A stretch of DNA of 64,000 bases from Eriocheir sinensis (GCF_024679095.1 NC_066512.1:14784038-14848037); one strand, 5' to 3'; shown: positions 22,701-35,287, counted from the stretch's first letter. Numbers and translations: made by a program. Notes: generated by a model not told the origin, from the sequence alone.

Positions 22701-23170
22701 AAATATTGCTGACGACTCCGCAGAGAGCTGCGCTGGCAGTGGAGCGGGGCCTGAAACCATATCAACGGTAAACGTTAAACGGTTTGTAGACATATAACAT
22801 TATAGATATGTGAGAGGCCAGTGTCACCTTTGCTGCATCTTCTTACCCTCCGTGAATGTTTCATTCAACAATGATTGCTGTTTCCAATAGACAGTTGCCT
22901 ATGAGGTATGTTGCAGGAATATTGTGAGGGAGCCAATGTTGTGGGACGCCATTTTGGTTGCGATCACCTGATCGACTGTCCGGTTTGGCCTTGGAAGAAG
23001 AATATGTGGAGTGGCCCTCAGCGGGCGCCGCTCTTCACTGTGAGGTGAAGCATGGGGGGTAGGGGTGGGCGGAGCTTAGCCGGTGAGCAAGTCCACCCAA
23101 ACATTGGCTTTCTCCTTCCCAGATCGTGGAAGTAAATGAGTTTGTCTGCCGTATTTCTTCCACATATCAT
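22701..23170. other. Non-coding stretch
   Basis: Nothing recognised. The region contains a moderately GC-rich patch (about 22980-23100) and ends where the 3.5 kb inverted repeat begins. Confidence 0.45.
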
Positions 23171-23643
23171 ATGTTTTTAGTTATTTAACTGCTGCAGTAC
23201 ATGCACTAAGGATGTATGTACAGGCTTTCATAGAAAAAAACACCAGCATCTCCTTGTCTTTATCCGTAGAGGCTGAGATGAAATGTTCCACACCCGCCTT
23301 GACCCGGGCCCTTACACTTCCTCTGTATAGTATTTATTATATAGACTCACTCACTACGAGAAAATAGAAGGAAATATTGGGGCAGGAAGGAAAAAAAATA
23401 ACCATGCGCAAATAATATAGTCTATATTTGACTCGACAACCGTGTTACACAATCATGCATTTGATTGTTATAGGTATATTTAACCAGTAATGAAGAAAAT
23501 GCAACATACAGGTCAGGCACCAATTCTTGAGAGGGGTTGGTTACATGTTTTTAGGGAGAGAAATGGTTGTGGAGTGGTGGAGATGTCTTGATCACCAGAG
23601 ATGAAAAAAAAGACGAGTGGAATAAATAATGGAAGATAACTCC

Positions 23644-23897
<254 letters not shown>

Positions 23898-24125
23898 AAA
23901 ATGAGGGGAAATGGTAATGAGAATGAGAGAGAGGTAATGAGAATGATAATGAGAGAGAGAATGAGAATGAGAGAGAATGAGAATGAGAATGAGAGAATGA
24001 GAAAAATAATGAGAATGAGAGGAAATGAGAATAAGAATGAGAGACAATGAGAATGAAAGAATAAGAATGAGAAAATTTAATGAGAATTAACGTTGTCAGG
24101 CAAATAAGTGCCCGTGGGTTGAATC

Positions 24126-24310
24126 GACTTGAAGGGGGGGGCGGAGTGAAGCCAATGCCAAGACTGCTCCACTTTTGTGACGTCATGCCCTCTCTTCATT
24201 CTTCCTCCAAGGGTTTGGCTCACCCTTGGAGAAAGAATACAAGGAGAGGGCATGACGTCACAAAAGTGGAGCATTCTTGGCATTGGATTAGCTCCGGCCC
24301 CACCCTCAAT
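24126..24310. repeat. Hairpin in the spacer (arms about 88 bp, loop about 9)
   Basis: CCAATGCCAAGACTGCTCCA (24152) pairs with its complement ending at 24286. Each arm contains TGACGTCA, and the loop is at 24214-24222. The outer parts (GGAGTGAAG and GGCCGGAGC types) also pair, imperfectly. Confidence 0.9.
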
Positions 24311-24375
24311 TCCACCCATAACATTGCCCACCTGGCCGGACGCGCGACACCCACACACCTCAACATTTTGCCTTC

Positions 24376-24438
24376 ATGCCGGCTTGCTCCGCCTTTGGTT
24401 GCGCCCACAGAGGTGGGGATGGCAATAACGTTTCATCG
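24376..24438 (+). CDS. THAP-domain first exon
   Basis: The ATG at 24376 opens MPACSAFGCAHRGG, an excellent match to the start of THAP zinc fingers (M-P-x-C-x-A-x-G-C), ending at NNVSS before a consensus donor GTAAGA at 24439. 21 codons, phase 0. THAP fingers usually continue with an S-F-H-x-F-P motif after such a first exon; no continuation is seen in the remaining 250 bases of spacer. It may be the surviving N-terminal exon of a P-element-like transposase, or of a captured host gene. Confidence 0.5.
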
Positions 24439-24749
24439 GTAAGACAAAATTATATTTGTGGTGAAACATTATATAGGAGGCGAGAAAACCGAGCTTGAAA
24501 AAGAGCGACACTAGAGAATGCGAATGATTCATTGGTGGAAATTTCAAGGAAATTATCTGTAATTCATCTCCCATGGCTTTTACTTACAAACAGGTCACAT
24601 TACTGGAATGTAGAGGTCTTTGGGTACTATCAGAAGTACAATGAACAAAGTTATTTTGCAAAACATGTAAAATAAGAGTGTAAACCTGGGCAAGTTATCG
24701 ATTCGGTTCAAACCACGGGCACTCATTTGCCTGACAATGTTAACATTCT

Positions 24750-25201
24750 CTCTCTCTCTCTCTCTCTCTCATTATCATTCCCCCTCATTTTCAATCTCTC
24801 ATTCTCATATTCTCATTCTCATATCCTCATTCTCATATTCTCATTCTCATATTCTCATTCTCATATTCTCATTCTCATATTCTCATATTCTCTCATTCTC
24901 ATATTCTCTCATTCTCATATTCTCTCATTCTCATATTCTCTCATTCTCATATTCTCTCATTCTCATATTCTCTCATTCTCTCATTCTCATATTCTCTCAT
25001 TCTCATATTCTCTCATTCTCATATTCTCTCATTCTCATTCTCTCATTCTCATTCTCTCCCATACTTATTCTTATTCCCTCTCTCATTCTCTCTCTTTCAT
25101 TTTAACTCATTCTCTCTCATTCTCTTTCATTCTGATTACCTCATTCCCATTCTCATTCGATCTCTCATTCTCAGTCTTATTATCATTATCATTTTCCTCA
25201 T

Positions 25202-25296
<95 letters not shown>
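24750..25296. repeat. (CT)n, ATTCTC-type and (CA)n tracts, right arm
   Basis: Complementary counterpart of the left-arm GA tract: (CT)n at 24750-24769, long TCTCATTCTCATAT-type repeats to about 25210, (CT)n at 25211-25270, then (CA)n. Confidence 0.9.
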
Positions 25297-25298
<2 letters not shown>

Positions 25299-25454
25299 AG
25301 TTATCTTCTATTACTTATTCCACTCTTGTAAGTTTTTTTCATCTCTGGTGATCAAGCCAACCACTACTGCACAACCATTTCTCTCCCTAAAAACAGGTAA
25401 CCAACCCCTCTCAGTAATTGGTGCCTGACCTGTATGTTGCATTTTCTCCATTTA

Positions 25455-26315
25455 AGCCCGGGTCACACATAGCCGAATCGCTTCCGAAGTCAGCCCGAAT
25501 TTCATTCGGTATAGATTCGGGCATGTACGGGGCAGTTTTTCAAGGTCAATTTTTTGTCGGTCTGCAATCGGTTTGCATTCGGAAATATGTTTCGAATGCA
25601 AACCGAATGTAGACCAACCCCAAACAGAATGCAAATAGAATGCGTTCCGAACTTACACCGAATTCTGAAATTCATTTTTTTTTTACCGAATGCAAATCGA
25701 ATGTAAACCGATTGCATACAGAATGCAAACCAAATACAAACCAAATCCAGTACGAATCGAAATTTGGGTATATATACCGGTATGTCAATTCTGGATGCGT
25801 TTGGTATCGATTCGAGTTGCATTCGGCTTGAATTCTGTTTGCATTCTGAACCCATTCGGAATGCATTCTGATTTGATTCGGTATGCATTCGGATCGTCTG
25901 TCAAAATTCGGTTTGGATTCGAAGTACATTCAGAATGCATTCGGAATAGCCATTCCGAATTCTCCCCGAAAGCACACCGAGTCCATACATAATCCATTCC
26001 GATTTGAAACAGAGTTTTGACAGTTCTAACGGCCAAAATTCAAAGCTTTTTGGTCCCGAATGCATACCGAACAATCCGAATGCAAACCGAACGCATACAG
26101 AATGCATACCGACTCGAATCCGAATTTTCCTCATTCCCGAATCCGTTACGAATATTTCATGTCGCACCAAAAATTCGGCCAACTCTCCGAATCGATTACG
26201 AATTGCACGAACTTGTTCAGAATGCAAACCGAACACCCCGAATCGGTGCCCGAATGCAAACCGAATGCAAACAAAATGGCATTCGGGTTCAGATTCGGCT
26301 ATGTGTGACAGGGGT
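25455..26315. mobile_element. Word-repeat foldback element (CCGAATGCAAAC-like)
   Basis: TCACACATAGCCGAATC at 25463-25479 is exactly repeated in reverse complement at 26292-26308, marking terminal inverted repeats next to CCCGGG- and AGGGG-type ends. The interior is built of more than 20 degenerate copies of CCGAATGCAAAC or its complement, in both orientations. Comparing with the uninterrupted left arm of the host inverted repeat gives the empty site near 23485-23505 (rc ...TTTTCTTCATTACTGG...), so this is a discrete insertion with an ambiguous 3-4 bp duplication (ATT/TTA). Open frames inside merely translate the repeat. Confidence 0.8.
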
Positions 26316-26776
26316 ATTACTGTTTAATATACCTCTAACAATGACATGCATGATTGTGTAAGACGGTTGGTTGATGTCGAGTCAAATATAGACTTATTTG
26401 CGTATCTATGTTTTTCTCATTCCTGCCCCAATACTTCCTTCTGTTTTTTCGTAGTGAGTTTTGATTACATCCGAGACGCTCTACATAGAACGCTGTACAT
26501 CCTTCTACATTAAAAGTAAAGCCATGATATATAATGAATATTATAGAGAGGAGGTGTGAGGGATCAAGGCGGGTGTAGAAATTTTCTTCTCAGCTTCTAC
26601 GGAATAAAGACAAAGAAATGCTGATGTTTTTTTTTTCTATGAAAACCTGTACATACATCCTTAGTGCATATACTGCAGCAGTTGAATAACTAAAAACCAT
26701 GTGTAATAATAGCGATGGTCTTGTAATCTTCTAACTAACTGCAGTAGCCTAAAGTATTAGCACTCTACCCATGACT

Positions 26777-26973
26777 CTACAACAGGCAAAGATCGAACGT
26801 CTTTACTGAACTTTGACACAACTGAATCCATTGTGTCAGGGTTCCCCGGTTCAGTGTAAGCATATTCTGGTCCCGTAGTGGAGCCATGGGCAGAGTGGTG
26901 ATCTTATAGGCTACAGCAGCTAGTTGGGGGGCTACAAGGTCCTCTATATTTTCACACATATCTTGGTGGTGCC
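26777..26973 (-). CDS. Candidate exon after a (TC)n polypyrimidine tract, unknown product
   Basis: On the minus strand the (TC)n microsatellite ends in CTCCTCAG, an ideal acceptor. The frame from 26973 is open for 65 codons (...MCENIEDLVAPQLAAVAYKI... LNRGTLTQWIQLC...) to a stop at 26777. A possible donor (TTCA|GTAAAG) lies about 50 bases before the stop. The composition looks like protein. I cannot name the family. Confidence 0.3.
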
Positions 26974-26975
26974 CT

Positions 26976-27130
<155 letters not shown>

Positions 27131-27248
27131 CATAGATTTACATAGAAAATCAGACCACACAGACCCCATGGTCCAGACTAGGTGGTCTGTCCTTAAACCT
27201 AAATGATTTTACATTAATCAGATGGCTTCAAAACGTTGCTTTTCTACT

Positions 27249-28622
27249 CTAGTTAATATTAAGTTCAAGGAAGTGACGGTCGAGCTTGTTTTTAAAGGAG
27301 TCAATCGTGTTACACTGGACCACTGATGGTGGGAGCTTATTCCATTCTCGCACTACAACGTTGGTGAAGAAAAATTTGGTGCAGTCTGAATTTACTTGTC
27401 TACATTTGAGTTTTGTGCCATTGTTCCTCGTTCGCAAAGTGTCATCGATCATAAACAATTTTGTTCTGTCTACATTCGTGAAACCATTAAGTATTTTAAA
27501 ACATTCGATCAGTTTTCCTCGGAGGCGACGTTTCTCAAGAGAGAACATGTTAAGGGTGGAAAGCCTTTCTTCGTAGGATTTGTTGCGCAAGGAAGGGATC
27601 ATTTTTGTTGCTCGACGCTGAACACCTTCTAGTTTAGCAATGTCCTTTGCATGGTGGGGAGACCAAAACTGTACCGCATATTCCAAGTGGGGTCTGACTA
27701 AACTATTGTAGAGCGGAAGTATTACATCTTTATTTTTGAATAAAAAGTTTCTTTTAATGAAGCCCAACATTCTGTTCGCTTTATTTGCTGCATCGATGCA
27801 TTGATGTGAGAATTTGAGGTTTGACGCGATTTTAATCCCCAGGTCCTTAACGCATTGAACACTTGTGAGTTTAACGCCGCGTATTTCGTAATCGAACTTC
27901 TTATTTTTTGTTCCAACTTGAAGGACCTGGCACTTGTCTACGTTAAATGGCATCTCCCATTTATCCGACCAAGCTGAAATTTTGTGCAAATCCTCTTGGA
28001 GGCTTTGCCTGTCTTCGTCAGTGAGAACCGAGTTACCAATCTTTGTGTCGTCTGCAAATTTACTAATGCGATTATTGAGTCCAACATCCACGTCGTTGAT
28101 GTAAATAATGAAGAGCACTGGGCCAAGAACCGAGCCCTGAGGGACGCCACTAGTGACCGGCGCCCACTCTGAGTTAAATCCGTCAATCACAACTCTTTGT
28201 TGTCTGTTGCTCAACCAATTCGCGATCCATTGGTTTACTTGACCGTCAATGGCTATTTGCTTTAATTTATATAGTAATTTATGATGTGGGACTTTATCAA
28301 ACGCTTTCTGGAAATCAAGATAGACTACGTCCACTGATTTGGTTACGTCATAAATTGAGAAGAGATCGTTATAAAAGGTCAGTAGGTTTGACAGGCAGGA
28401 TCTTTTATTACGGAAGCCATGTTGTGAATCCCCAATTAATGAGTGGCTTTCGAGGTAACTCACAATTTTGTCTCTAATTATGCTCCCGAGTAGCTTACCT
28501 ACAATTGAAGTTAGACTAATGGGTCGGTAGTTACCTGGTATTTTTTTGTCTCCTTTCTTAAAAATCGGTGTCACGTTAGCCTTTTTCCAATCCGAAGGGA
28601 CGATGCCTTGTCGCAAGGACAT
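27249..28622 (-). CDS. Reverse transcriptase domain of LINE family A
   Basis: 457 codons from an ATG at 28622. Visible blocks: NYRPISLTSI (residues 31-40), YLDFQKAFDKVP (101-112, first catalytic Asp), SGVPQGSVLGP (158-168) and FADD (189-192, catalytic Asp pair). The RT then continues through the thumb to a CR1-like C-terminus (VVREWNKLPPSVV). Key catalytic residues are intact, but the N-terminal part of ORF2 lies in other frames, so the native start is not this ATG. The family reverse-transcribes its own RNA at a nicked target. Not functional as a unit in this copy, but young enough to keep a long open frame. Confidence 0.85.
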   Translation of the reverse strand: MSLRQGIVPSDWKKANVTPIFKKGDKKIPGNYRPISLTSIVGKLLGSIIRDKIVSYLESHSLIGDSQHGFRNKRSCLSNLLTFYNDLFSIYDVTKSVDVVYLDFQKAFDKVPHHKLLYKLKQIAIDGQVNQWIANWLSNRQQRVVIDGFNSEWAPVTSGVPQGSVLGPVLFIIYINDVDVGLNNRISKFADDTKIGNSVLTDEDRQSLQEDLHKISAWSDKWEMPFNVDKCQVLQVGTKNKKFDYEIRGVKLTSVQCVKDLGIKIASNLKFSHQCIDAANKANRMLGFIKRNFLFKNKDVILPLYNSLVRPHLEYAVQFWSPHHAKDIAKLEGVQRRATKMIPSLRNKSYEERLSTLNMFSLEKRRLRGKLIECFKILNGFTNVDRTKLFMIDDTLRTRNNGTKLKCRQVNSDCTKFFFTNVVVREWNKLPPSVVQCNTIDSFKNKLDRHFLELNIN

Positions 28623-28666
28623 ATTGAATGCGGTAGTGAGGGAGGAGAGTATTTCGCTCTTTGTTC

Positions 28667-29359
28667 TTAAAGCAGTATAGGATATACTTTGTCGGGTCCG
28701 GGACTTTTATTTGTTTTAAGTGAATGGAGAGCTTTAAGGACTTCATCGGTTGTTATTTCAAAATTAGGCAATGCATGCTCGAGATTTACAATAGTACTGG
28801 TGTTGTTGGTAGCGAGAGGAGGACTGTTAGTATTAAACACCGAGGAAAAGTAATTGTTTAAGAGGTTTGCAATGTGTTGGTTGTCAGTCACTAGTGCACC
28901 GTCGCTGTTTGTTAAAGGTCCAATACCACTTTTGATCGCCTTTCTGTTGTTTATGTAACTGAAGAAAGATTTCGGATTATTTTTACAGTTGGCTGCAATA
29001 TTTTCTTCATATCTACGCTTTGCCTGACCTACTAGTCTTTTTACTCGTCGCCTGGCATCATTATAAAGTCTAATGTTTTCGGGCGTGCTTTGTTCTTTCT
29101 TTAACCTGTAAAACAATTTTCTCTCATTGACTGATTGTTTAATTTCGCTATTAAACCACGGTGGGCTTTTATTAGTGTTAATTCGCTTCTCGCACAAGGG
29201 GACGTATGTGTTCTGCTGAGTGAGTAAGTGATTTTTAAAGCTTAGCCAGGCTTCCTCTACGTTGCCATCATCTGATAGTTGTATTTCTGTTAGTTTTTGT
29301 CGGATTTCTACGAAGTTAGCTCTTTTGAAATTGGGCACCTTTACTTTATTTTCAGTCAC
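28667..29359 (-). pseudogene. Linker and RT N-terminal part of the same LINE
   Basis: An open frame of 230 codons ending SPGPDKVYP, the start of the RT fingers. The next block continues in the frame of the RT ORF after a 1-base shift. It contains the basic linker region (RRRVKRLVGQAKRRYEEN) typical of CR1-like ORF2 between endonuclease and RT. Upstream it joins an endonuclease fragment (29360-29519) across a deletion that removed the SDH part of the endonuclease. Confidence 0.8.
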
Positions 29360-29522
29360 TGATGATTGAGCTCTAGATAATTTTCTTCTAGAAATTCGAT
29401 CATTCTATGTGACTCGCCTTCTGTACCTGACAGTGTCGCCCAGTCGATATGGGGGAGGTTAAAGTCTCCTAATATCAGTGAGTCGTTGTTATTAAGTGAC
29501 TGCCTTAAGACGCTGTACATTT

Positions 29523-30165
<643 letters not shown>

Positions 30166-30341
30166 AAAGGACAGTTGCAATGAAACAGTGGAGGCTTCAA
30201 GAGGTGAGGTGGAATGACCATCTTGTTAGCTTCATGGACAAAGGTGACAGCATCTTTAGTCAAGGCATCCATCCAAGCAGGCTTTGACATAGGGTGAATG
30301 AAGTTCACTTTCATTTGCTGCCCAGCACTTTGAAAATATTC
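30166..30341 (-). CDS. M13 (neprilysin-like) peptidase, exon before the zinc-site exon
   Basis: Bounded by an acceptor (tattcaacag) before 30341 and a GTGAGT donor after 30166. The 58 codons (EYFQSAGQQMKVNF..., then HEANKMVIPPHLLKPPLFH) align in pattern with the M13 segment whose family form is V-N-A-Y-Y...N-x-I-V-F-P-A-G-I-L-Q-P-P-F-F, just upstream of the HExxH zinc motif. M13 enzymes are type II membrane or secreted metallopeptidases that trim peptide hormones. The VNAYY block is altered (VHEAN), so this is a divergent member or a decaying gene. The phase joins the exon at 32424-32535 exactly. The zinc-binding exon was not found in the window. Confidence 0.6.
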
Positions 30342-32423
30342 CTGTTGAATATAGACAATATCAGAGATGTAAAACACTGAAATAACAGTAAAAGTTTAAC
30401 AATAAACCCTCAATAAATTGGACTAATTAGGAGGAAAACTGATCTGAGATATCCCAGTATTAGATTATCCTAAGATTAGCTTTCCAAAGCGAAGCTGTTA
30501 CACATATCACCAGCAACTTTGATAAATTCTTACAAAAAAAATTAAGACACCATAAAGAAGCTGGAGTAGTGCGATCATATTAATATAAATTCATACAGCT
30601 CCGGAGTTCATAGGAGTACAGTCACGTGCAGCGCAGCGGTGAGTGAGTGTAGCTGGATTTGTTTGTATAGCTGCAAACAAACACAGTATGAAGTACGCCA
30701 TGTGTGTTGGGAAAGCTAGTTTAAGGTATGTGTTACATCTGGTGCACATAAATCTAATTATCAATGAATTTCAAAATTAATTTAGCTATTGGTTGTGTGT
30801 GTCAATACGTTAAAAAAGAATCGACCAATGACCGGCTCTTGCTCTGCGCCAAGGAGGGTTTAGGAAGGACAGCACATGATAGGCTCCTAACAGCTTTGTT
30901 TTAAAGTGACATGGTTCAGATTCAAGCCAAATAACCAGATCTTCGTCTGACGTACAACATCTAACCAGATGCTGTCTGATCTGTCCTGCATTTTGGTCCA
31001 GTTTACAGATATGTGTCTGAAGCCCTGAAAAGTTTGATTTATCCAATATCTGGAATATAGAGTTTCAGTTTATAGACTATTTGGGTTTATTTGTAGATAC
31101 TGTTTGGGCTGACCAAGTTTCACTGCTAACATTTGCAAACTTTGGATTCAGACGTCAGATTTTCATTATTTGCAAACTGTCATAAAGGCAGCTGCCACAC
31201 AAGGTGGTGGCCGAGTGGTCACGGTGCTGGTGCTGGTGCTGTGTACATGGCTGTCCCTTGTACTGATCTGTCCCTGCTTTCTTTATAAACAAAAAAGCGG
31301 ACCGCTATATACACGGATCCGTGTACACAGTTGGTCGTGTGTATATGGATATCCCACCAGTGTTTTCAAGAGCGGGAGGGCATATTGGTTTATTCTTACA
31401 TAGGAAAACATTAATGAATCCAATACAGCGCTCTGATTTGTAATAAGTGAAGTGAAGGGCCATTAAATAACCTTTATGCAGTGATTCAGGGGTAAATTTA
31501 CGGGAAATAGCATCTTGCTAATTTCAAAACAAAACTATCTTGATGTGCATATGATAATTGTTTGGGGCAGATTGCATTATTTTATATTGGTGGTTAGGGT
31601 CCATCTCCTGCCCGCAGGATATTTCTGAACTGCCACATAAGGACATTTCTGAACGAAATTGAATGCATCATAATTTTATATCATAAGCTCAAAACTGCCA
31701 CATAAGGGTAAATTTGTGTTTAATGACATTCCACTTGCCTAAAGACGAAACCATTAAACTTTTCCTTTGGTTGCTTGTGAGGTTTGGTGGATATTGTCCA
31801 TTCAACAAAAGATACCGTAAAGGGCCTATTTCATCTCTAAATTTGGCCAGTTTTTTCCCGTAAATCTGCTGCCATGTTATAGGGGGACACCTGCGTACAA
31901 CTTTGTTTATTAACAAGTCTTTGTTTGTAAATATTCGCTTCTGAGCATGCGCAGTCCGCGCGAAGATAACTCCATACAAAGGGACAGCTACTTATACAAC
32001 AACAGCGTGGTGAGGCCGAGAGCCTTGCCCACCGATGCACGCTGGCAATTTTCAACCATTGTCGAGTGGCGAATGATTACTCACATTCTGCTCAAATCTT
32101 CAGTTAACCCAAACTGTAGTGACTTCGTTCAAGTGGAGCACTAGGGAGCAGCATGGACCAAGCAACAGTCATACATCACGGCAGCCACTATAAATAAAAT
32201 TCACCTGCACGACTAACAGGCTGGGATCACCCAAAAAAGCCTACTGGCGCTACTTGCAGCACCTAAGAAAAATAATGATGTACATATCAATTAAATGAAT
32301 ACATGTGTACTGCCTTTAGAGTTGCTAAGGAGTAAGATAAAAATATCACATGCTTATGTGTGATTCAGCTTGCAATTGCATTAGGCAATAAAAACTGACA
32401 TTATGCTTCTGAACAACTATTAC
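30342..32423. other. Intron of the M13 peptidase gene
   Basis: Mostly unremarkable AT-rich sequence. A GCGCATGCTCAG motif at about 31942-31953 resembles an NRF1-type promoter element, and the rc open frame around it is not recognisable. A tRNA-like word (GTGGCCGAGTGGTCA) at about 31207 is too short to call a SINE. Confidence 0.45.
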
Positions 32424-32535
32424 CTGTAGGTTCTTGAAGTCCTCTATGAAGATTGTGTAACTGTTATAATAGCTGTCAATCACTGCTGGGTCCAGGAGGT
32501 GCTCTGGATAGCTTACAGCAAGACATGTTGTTTAG
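32424..32535 (-). CDS. M13 peptidase exon with an extra base
   Basis: Acceptor ctgattttcag before 32535, donor CAG|GTAATAG after 32424. The last 33 codons read LAVSYPEHLLDPAVIDSYY and IFIEDFKNLQ, matching the M13 pattern (I/V-G-Y-P-D/E ... D...L..YY). The neighbouring exons require an in-phase length, but the exon is 112 bases, one more than a multiple of three. The start (LNNM) is in one frame and the rest in another, so there is a +1 shift near 32523. It is either a sequencing error or a disabling mutation. Confidence 0.65.
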
Positions 32536-32789
32536 CTGAAAATCAGAGTTAACATGCTTATGCTTTCACACTTAATCTTTCCTCAATAAACACATAGGTA
32601 CGCATCCGCCTGCTTGCCCAGAAAACTGGGCCATACTGCTGTAAAGAACATGGCAAAGATTATTAATCTAACATCATACATGACCCTAACTAATGCCTCG
32701 CACCCCTTAGAATCATAGGTAAGCTATGGTTCACAGGAAAAAAAAGTAATGTACCCCAGACGCAGATTGCAAAATTAATTAGCTCTCTC

Positions 32790-32950
32790 CGTATCGATGA
32801 CCCTTTGAGCCTGTGGTGTGTAAGAATCCATTACTCCAGGACATGGGTCAATGTGAAGTCCTGGATTGCCACAGTTTACCTTCCCCAGGTTTCCCCAGGA
32901 TGAGCAGCTGGGTGAGCTGAACGCCGACTGCCCGGGCCAGGATATAAACG
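32790..32950 (-). mobile_element. SINE family 1, reversed and partial
   Basis: CCTTTGAGCCTGTGGT, CACAGTTTACCTTCCCCAGG and GTGAGCTGAACGCCGACTGC are the reverse complement of the body of the SINEs at 39031 and 42717. The tRNA-like head is truncated after CCCGGGCC. Confidence 0.8.
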
Positions 32951-33018
32951 AGGTGTAGCTACATCTACACAAGTACAAAAAATGGAGTAATGTCACATTT
33001 CCTACACATAGTCCGTTA

Positions 33019-33214
33019 AGGCCCGTCCACACGATCGAGCAGTGCCCTCGAGCACAGGCGAGCGGTCTGCCCGTTGACGGGCTTACCGCTTGTGCCCGCT
33101 GAAAACTCGCTTGTGCCCGTTGAAAATCTAGTAGTTTTTCAGCGGGCACAAGCGGTAAGACCGTCAACGGGCAGACCGCTCACCTGGGCACTGCTCGATC
33201 GTGTGGACGGGCCT
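33019..33214. mobile_element. 196 bp foldback MITE, Harbinger-like, TTA duplication
   Basis: AGGCCCGTCCACACGATCGA at 33019 pairs with the right end at 33214, and the inner arms (CAAGCGGTAAG, CCGTTGACGG) pair nearly to the centre. TTA flanks both sides (33016-33018, 33215-33217), as in PIF/Harbinger insertions (TWA target). Non-coding. Confidence 0.9.
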
Positions 33215-34437
33215 TTATATTTCCAACACAACATCTGTCCAGCACATTTCTTACACAAAAACTGAGTACCCAGCATATCTCCTACACAAAACGGTGCACC
33301 CGGCATAACTCCTACAGTTTCACTGTCATATCTCCTACATTCTGCGATTACATAGAATGTCCGAAAGTGAAGCGCAAACGAATGTGCTGGATATGTAAAG
33401 GAAACAGATGGATTATGCCAGAAAATCTTGGAGAATATTTATCTCTTAAAAGCAACATACGTATATAAAACGAAACTATGAAAGAATGCAATACAGGTAG
33501 TTCGTTGTTTCTGGAAGCATTTCGGAGGTACCAGAATCCCGAGTTGTCCTCGTAAGCCGCTGCGCTGAAGCGGATGTTACCCTCAATCCTTGCATGCTTG
33601 GGTCAGGATCTTAGCCAGGATGACTGTTGCTGTCCGTATATGTGTGTACCAGACGAATGGAGAAAAATAGTGTTGGGTCTAGCTTAAAATCAACTCAACT
33701 CGACTTTTGTCTGAACATCAACTCGATTGTTCTCCCTATTTAAGGTAGATTCAGGTTCAAAACTTTAAATCAAGCATGAATTAACTCAAACTCGTTGCTT
33801 TTGTTGGTGCGAGTGAAATCGACTTCCATTCCTATTTTGGGTCGACTCTGGGTCGAAATTTCGAGTCACACACCCACGCACACCTCTCTTGACCCTCACG
33901 GGGTCAAGACGTGTCACTTGGCGCTCCCCATAGCAGCCACAGGGTCAGTTTGTTGACCCTTTTTCTTTTTCTTTTTCTTCTCCTTCGCTCCCCATTCCCC
34001 CGCCCCTTCCCATTGTTTTCAAGGTACTCATTATTACAAAGAACACTCGTGAAATGTTGTGACATTATACAGACATACAGTGAGTGCAGTGTGTTAGTGG
34101 TGCTGGAAGGGTAGTGAGAGCTGTGTCGCCAACACAACACCGAGGACACGCTCAAGCTCCGGAGGACGAAATCACCCAGCAGCAGAGGAAGGTCAGTTCA
34201 GGTGGCAGGCAGTGAGGCAGCCTCGTCACTCAGGTTTGGAGCAAGATGTACGGCACCTTCATTTAACGCTGTGCACTTGTTCCGAGAAACATATAACAAC
34301 CAACCGGCCAGCAACCACCACCTGTGTCTCGCCGGCCCGAGCTTAGCACCTCTTTACTAAGCCTGGGTTTCCCTGAGTGACATCCCAGATACTGCCCACC
34401 TGCATCCCTCTGGAACCTGCCACCTGAACCCATCCTA

Positions 34438-34439
<2 letters not shown>

Positions 34440-34470
<31 letters not shown>

Positions 34471-34832
34471 GTTGCGGCCTATTGCGCCGGTAGGCTTCTT
34501 CTCGGTGGATCCTGATGGTCGGTCCAAGGCTTCTTACCGGTGGGTCCTGATGGTCGGCCCAGCCCGTTCTGGCGCAGGCGAGTGTTTATAGTGGCGCCAT
34601 CTTGCATTGGCTCATGCTGCTCTCCCGGAGCTCATCTTTGATCCTAGAATCTAGAGTCCGGGTTGATAGGTGGTCTACGGGACAGCATGTGGGTAGTTTT
34701 AAGCCACTCGGCGGCGGCTGAAAAATCCCAGCTTGGTGGCACCGGTCGGGGATTGAACTCGCGTCCTCCTGAACGCGGGGCCGTCTCGCTATCCGTTCAG
34801 CACTTGACCTCACCGCCATCTGGAAGAATCAG
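34440..34832 (-). mobile_element. SINE family 2, reversed, with poly(A)
   Basis: A poly(T) run (34441-34468) is followed by the reverse of a SINE body (GCGCCATCTTGCATTGGCTC, CACTCGGCGGCGGCTGAAAA) and a tRNA-like head with a B-box-like GATTGAACTCGCG. Same family as 48415, 53719 and 55738. Confidence 0.9.
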
Positions 34833-35046
34833 CCCCTTCGCCCCCCCGGCACCACCCCACTGCACTCCATCCCACCCAACCCCTCCCGTCACCCCTATCT
34901 TTCCCACAGACAAGTCTGACCACCGTTTTCCATCCCCCTTCTCTTTTTATACTGGTTCTCGTTAGCGAAATTTTCTTAAATGTTAAATGTATTTATAAAA
35001 TGTAAATTTTCAGCCTGACGGCTGCCGTATACTTGAATAAACCGTA
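34833..35046 (+). mobile_element. 3' tail of a further LINE, ending in AATAAACCG
   Basis: A proline- and C-rich stretch followed by GCCTGACGGCTGCCGTATAC and AATAAACCG, then (TTA)n. A poly(A)-signal-like AATAAA followed by a trinucleotide tail is typical of Jockey/I-type LINE 3' ends. No coding part remains. Confidence 0.5.

Positions 35047-35123
<77 letters not shown>
35047..35123. repeat. (TTA)n tail, then short (CA)n
   Basis: TTA run directly after the LINE-like AATAAA. Confidence 0.95.
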
Positions 35124-35124
<1 letters not shown>

Positions 35125-35287
35125 ACACACACACACACTCACACCTCGACATTTCTTCTAATTAGGGTTGACTCAGGGTCAAAACTTTCAAGTCTAACAC
35201 AACTTAATTCCAACGCACTGGCTTTCGTGGTGTAGGAAATATGACTGGAGCCCTGTAGGAAGGCTCGCTGCCTTTCATGGTGTAGGA

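Noticed and set aside
25418..26361. Six overlapping open frames of 60-128 codons
   Set aside because: They arise from the CCGAATGC word repeats, whose composition avoids stops in several frames. The peptides just repeat a few residues.
31689..31979. 96-codon minus frame with MYGVIFARTAHAQ
   Set aside because: No recognisable domain, unclear splice sites, and it overlaps what may be a promoter-like GC patch. Not called.
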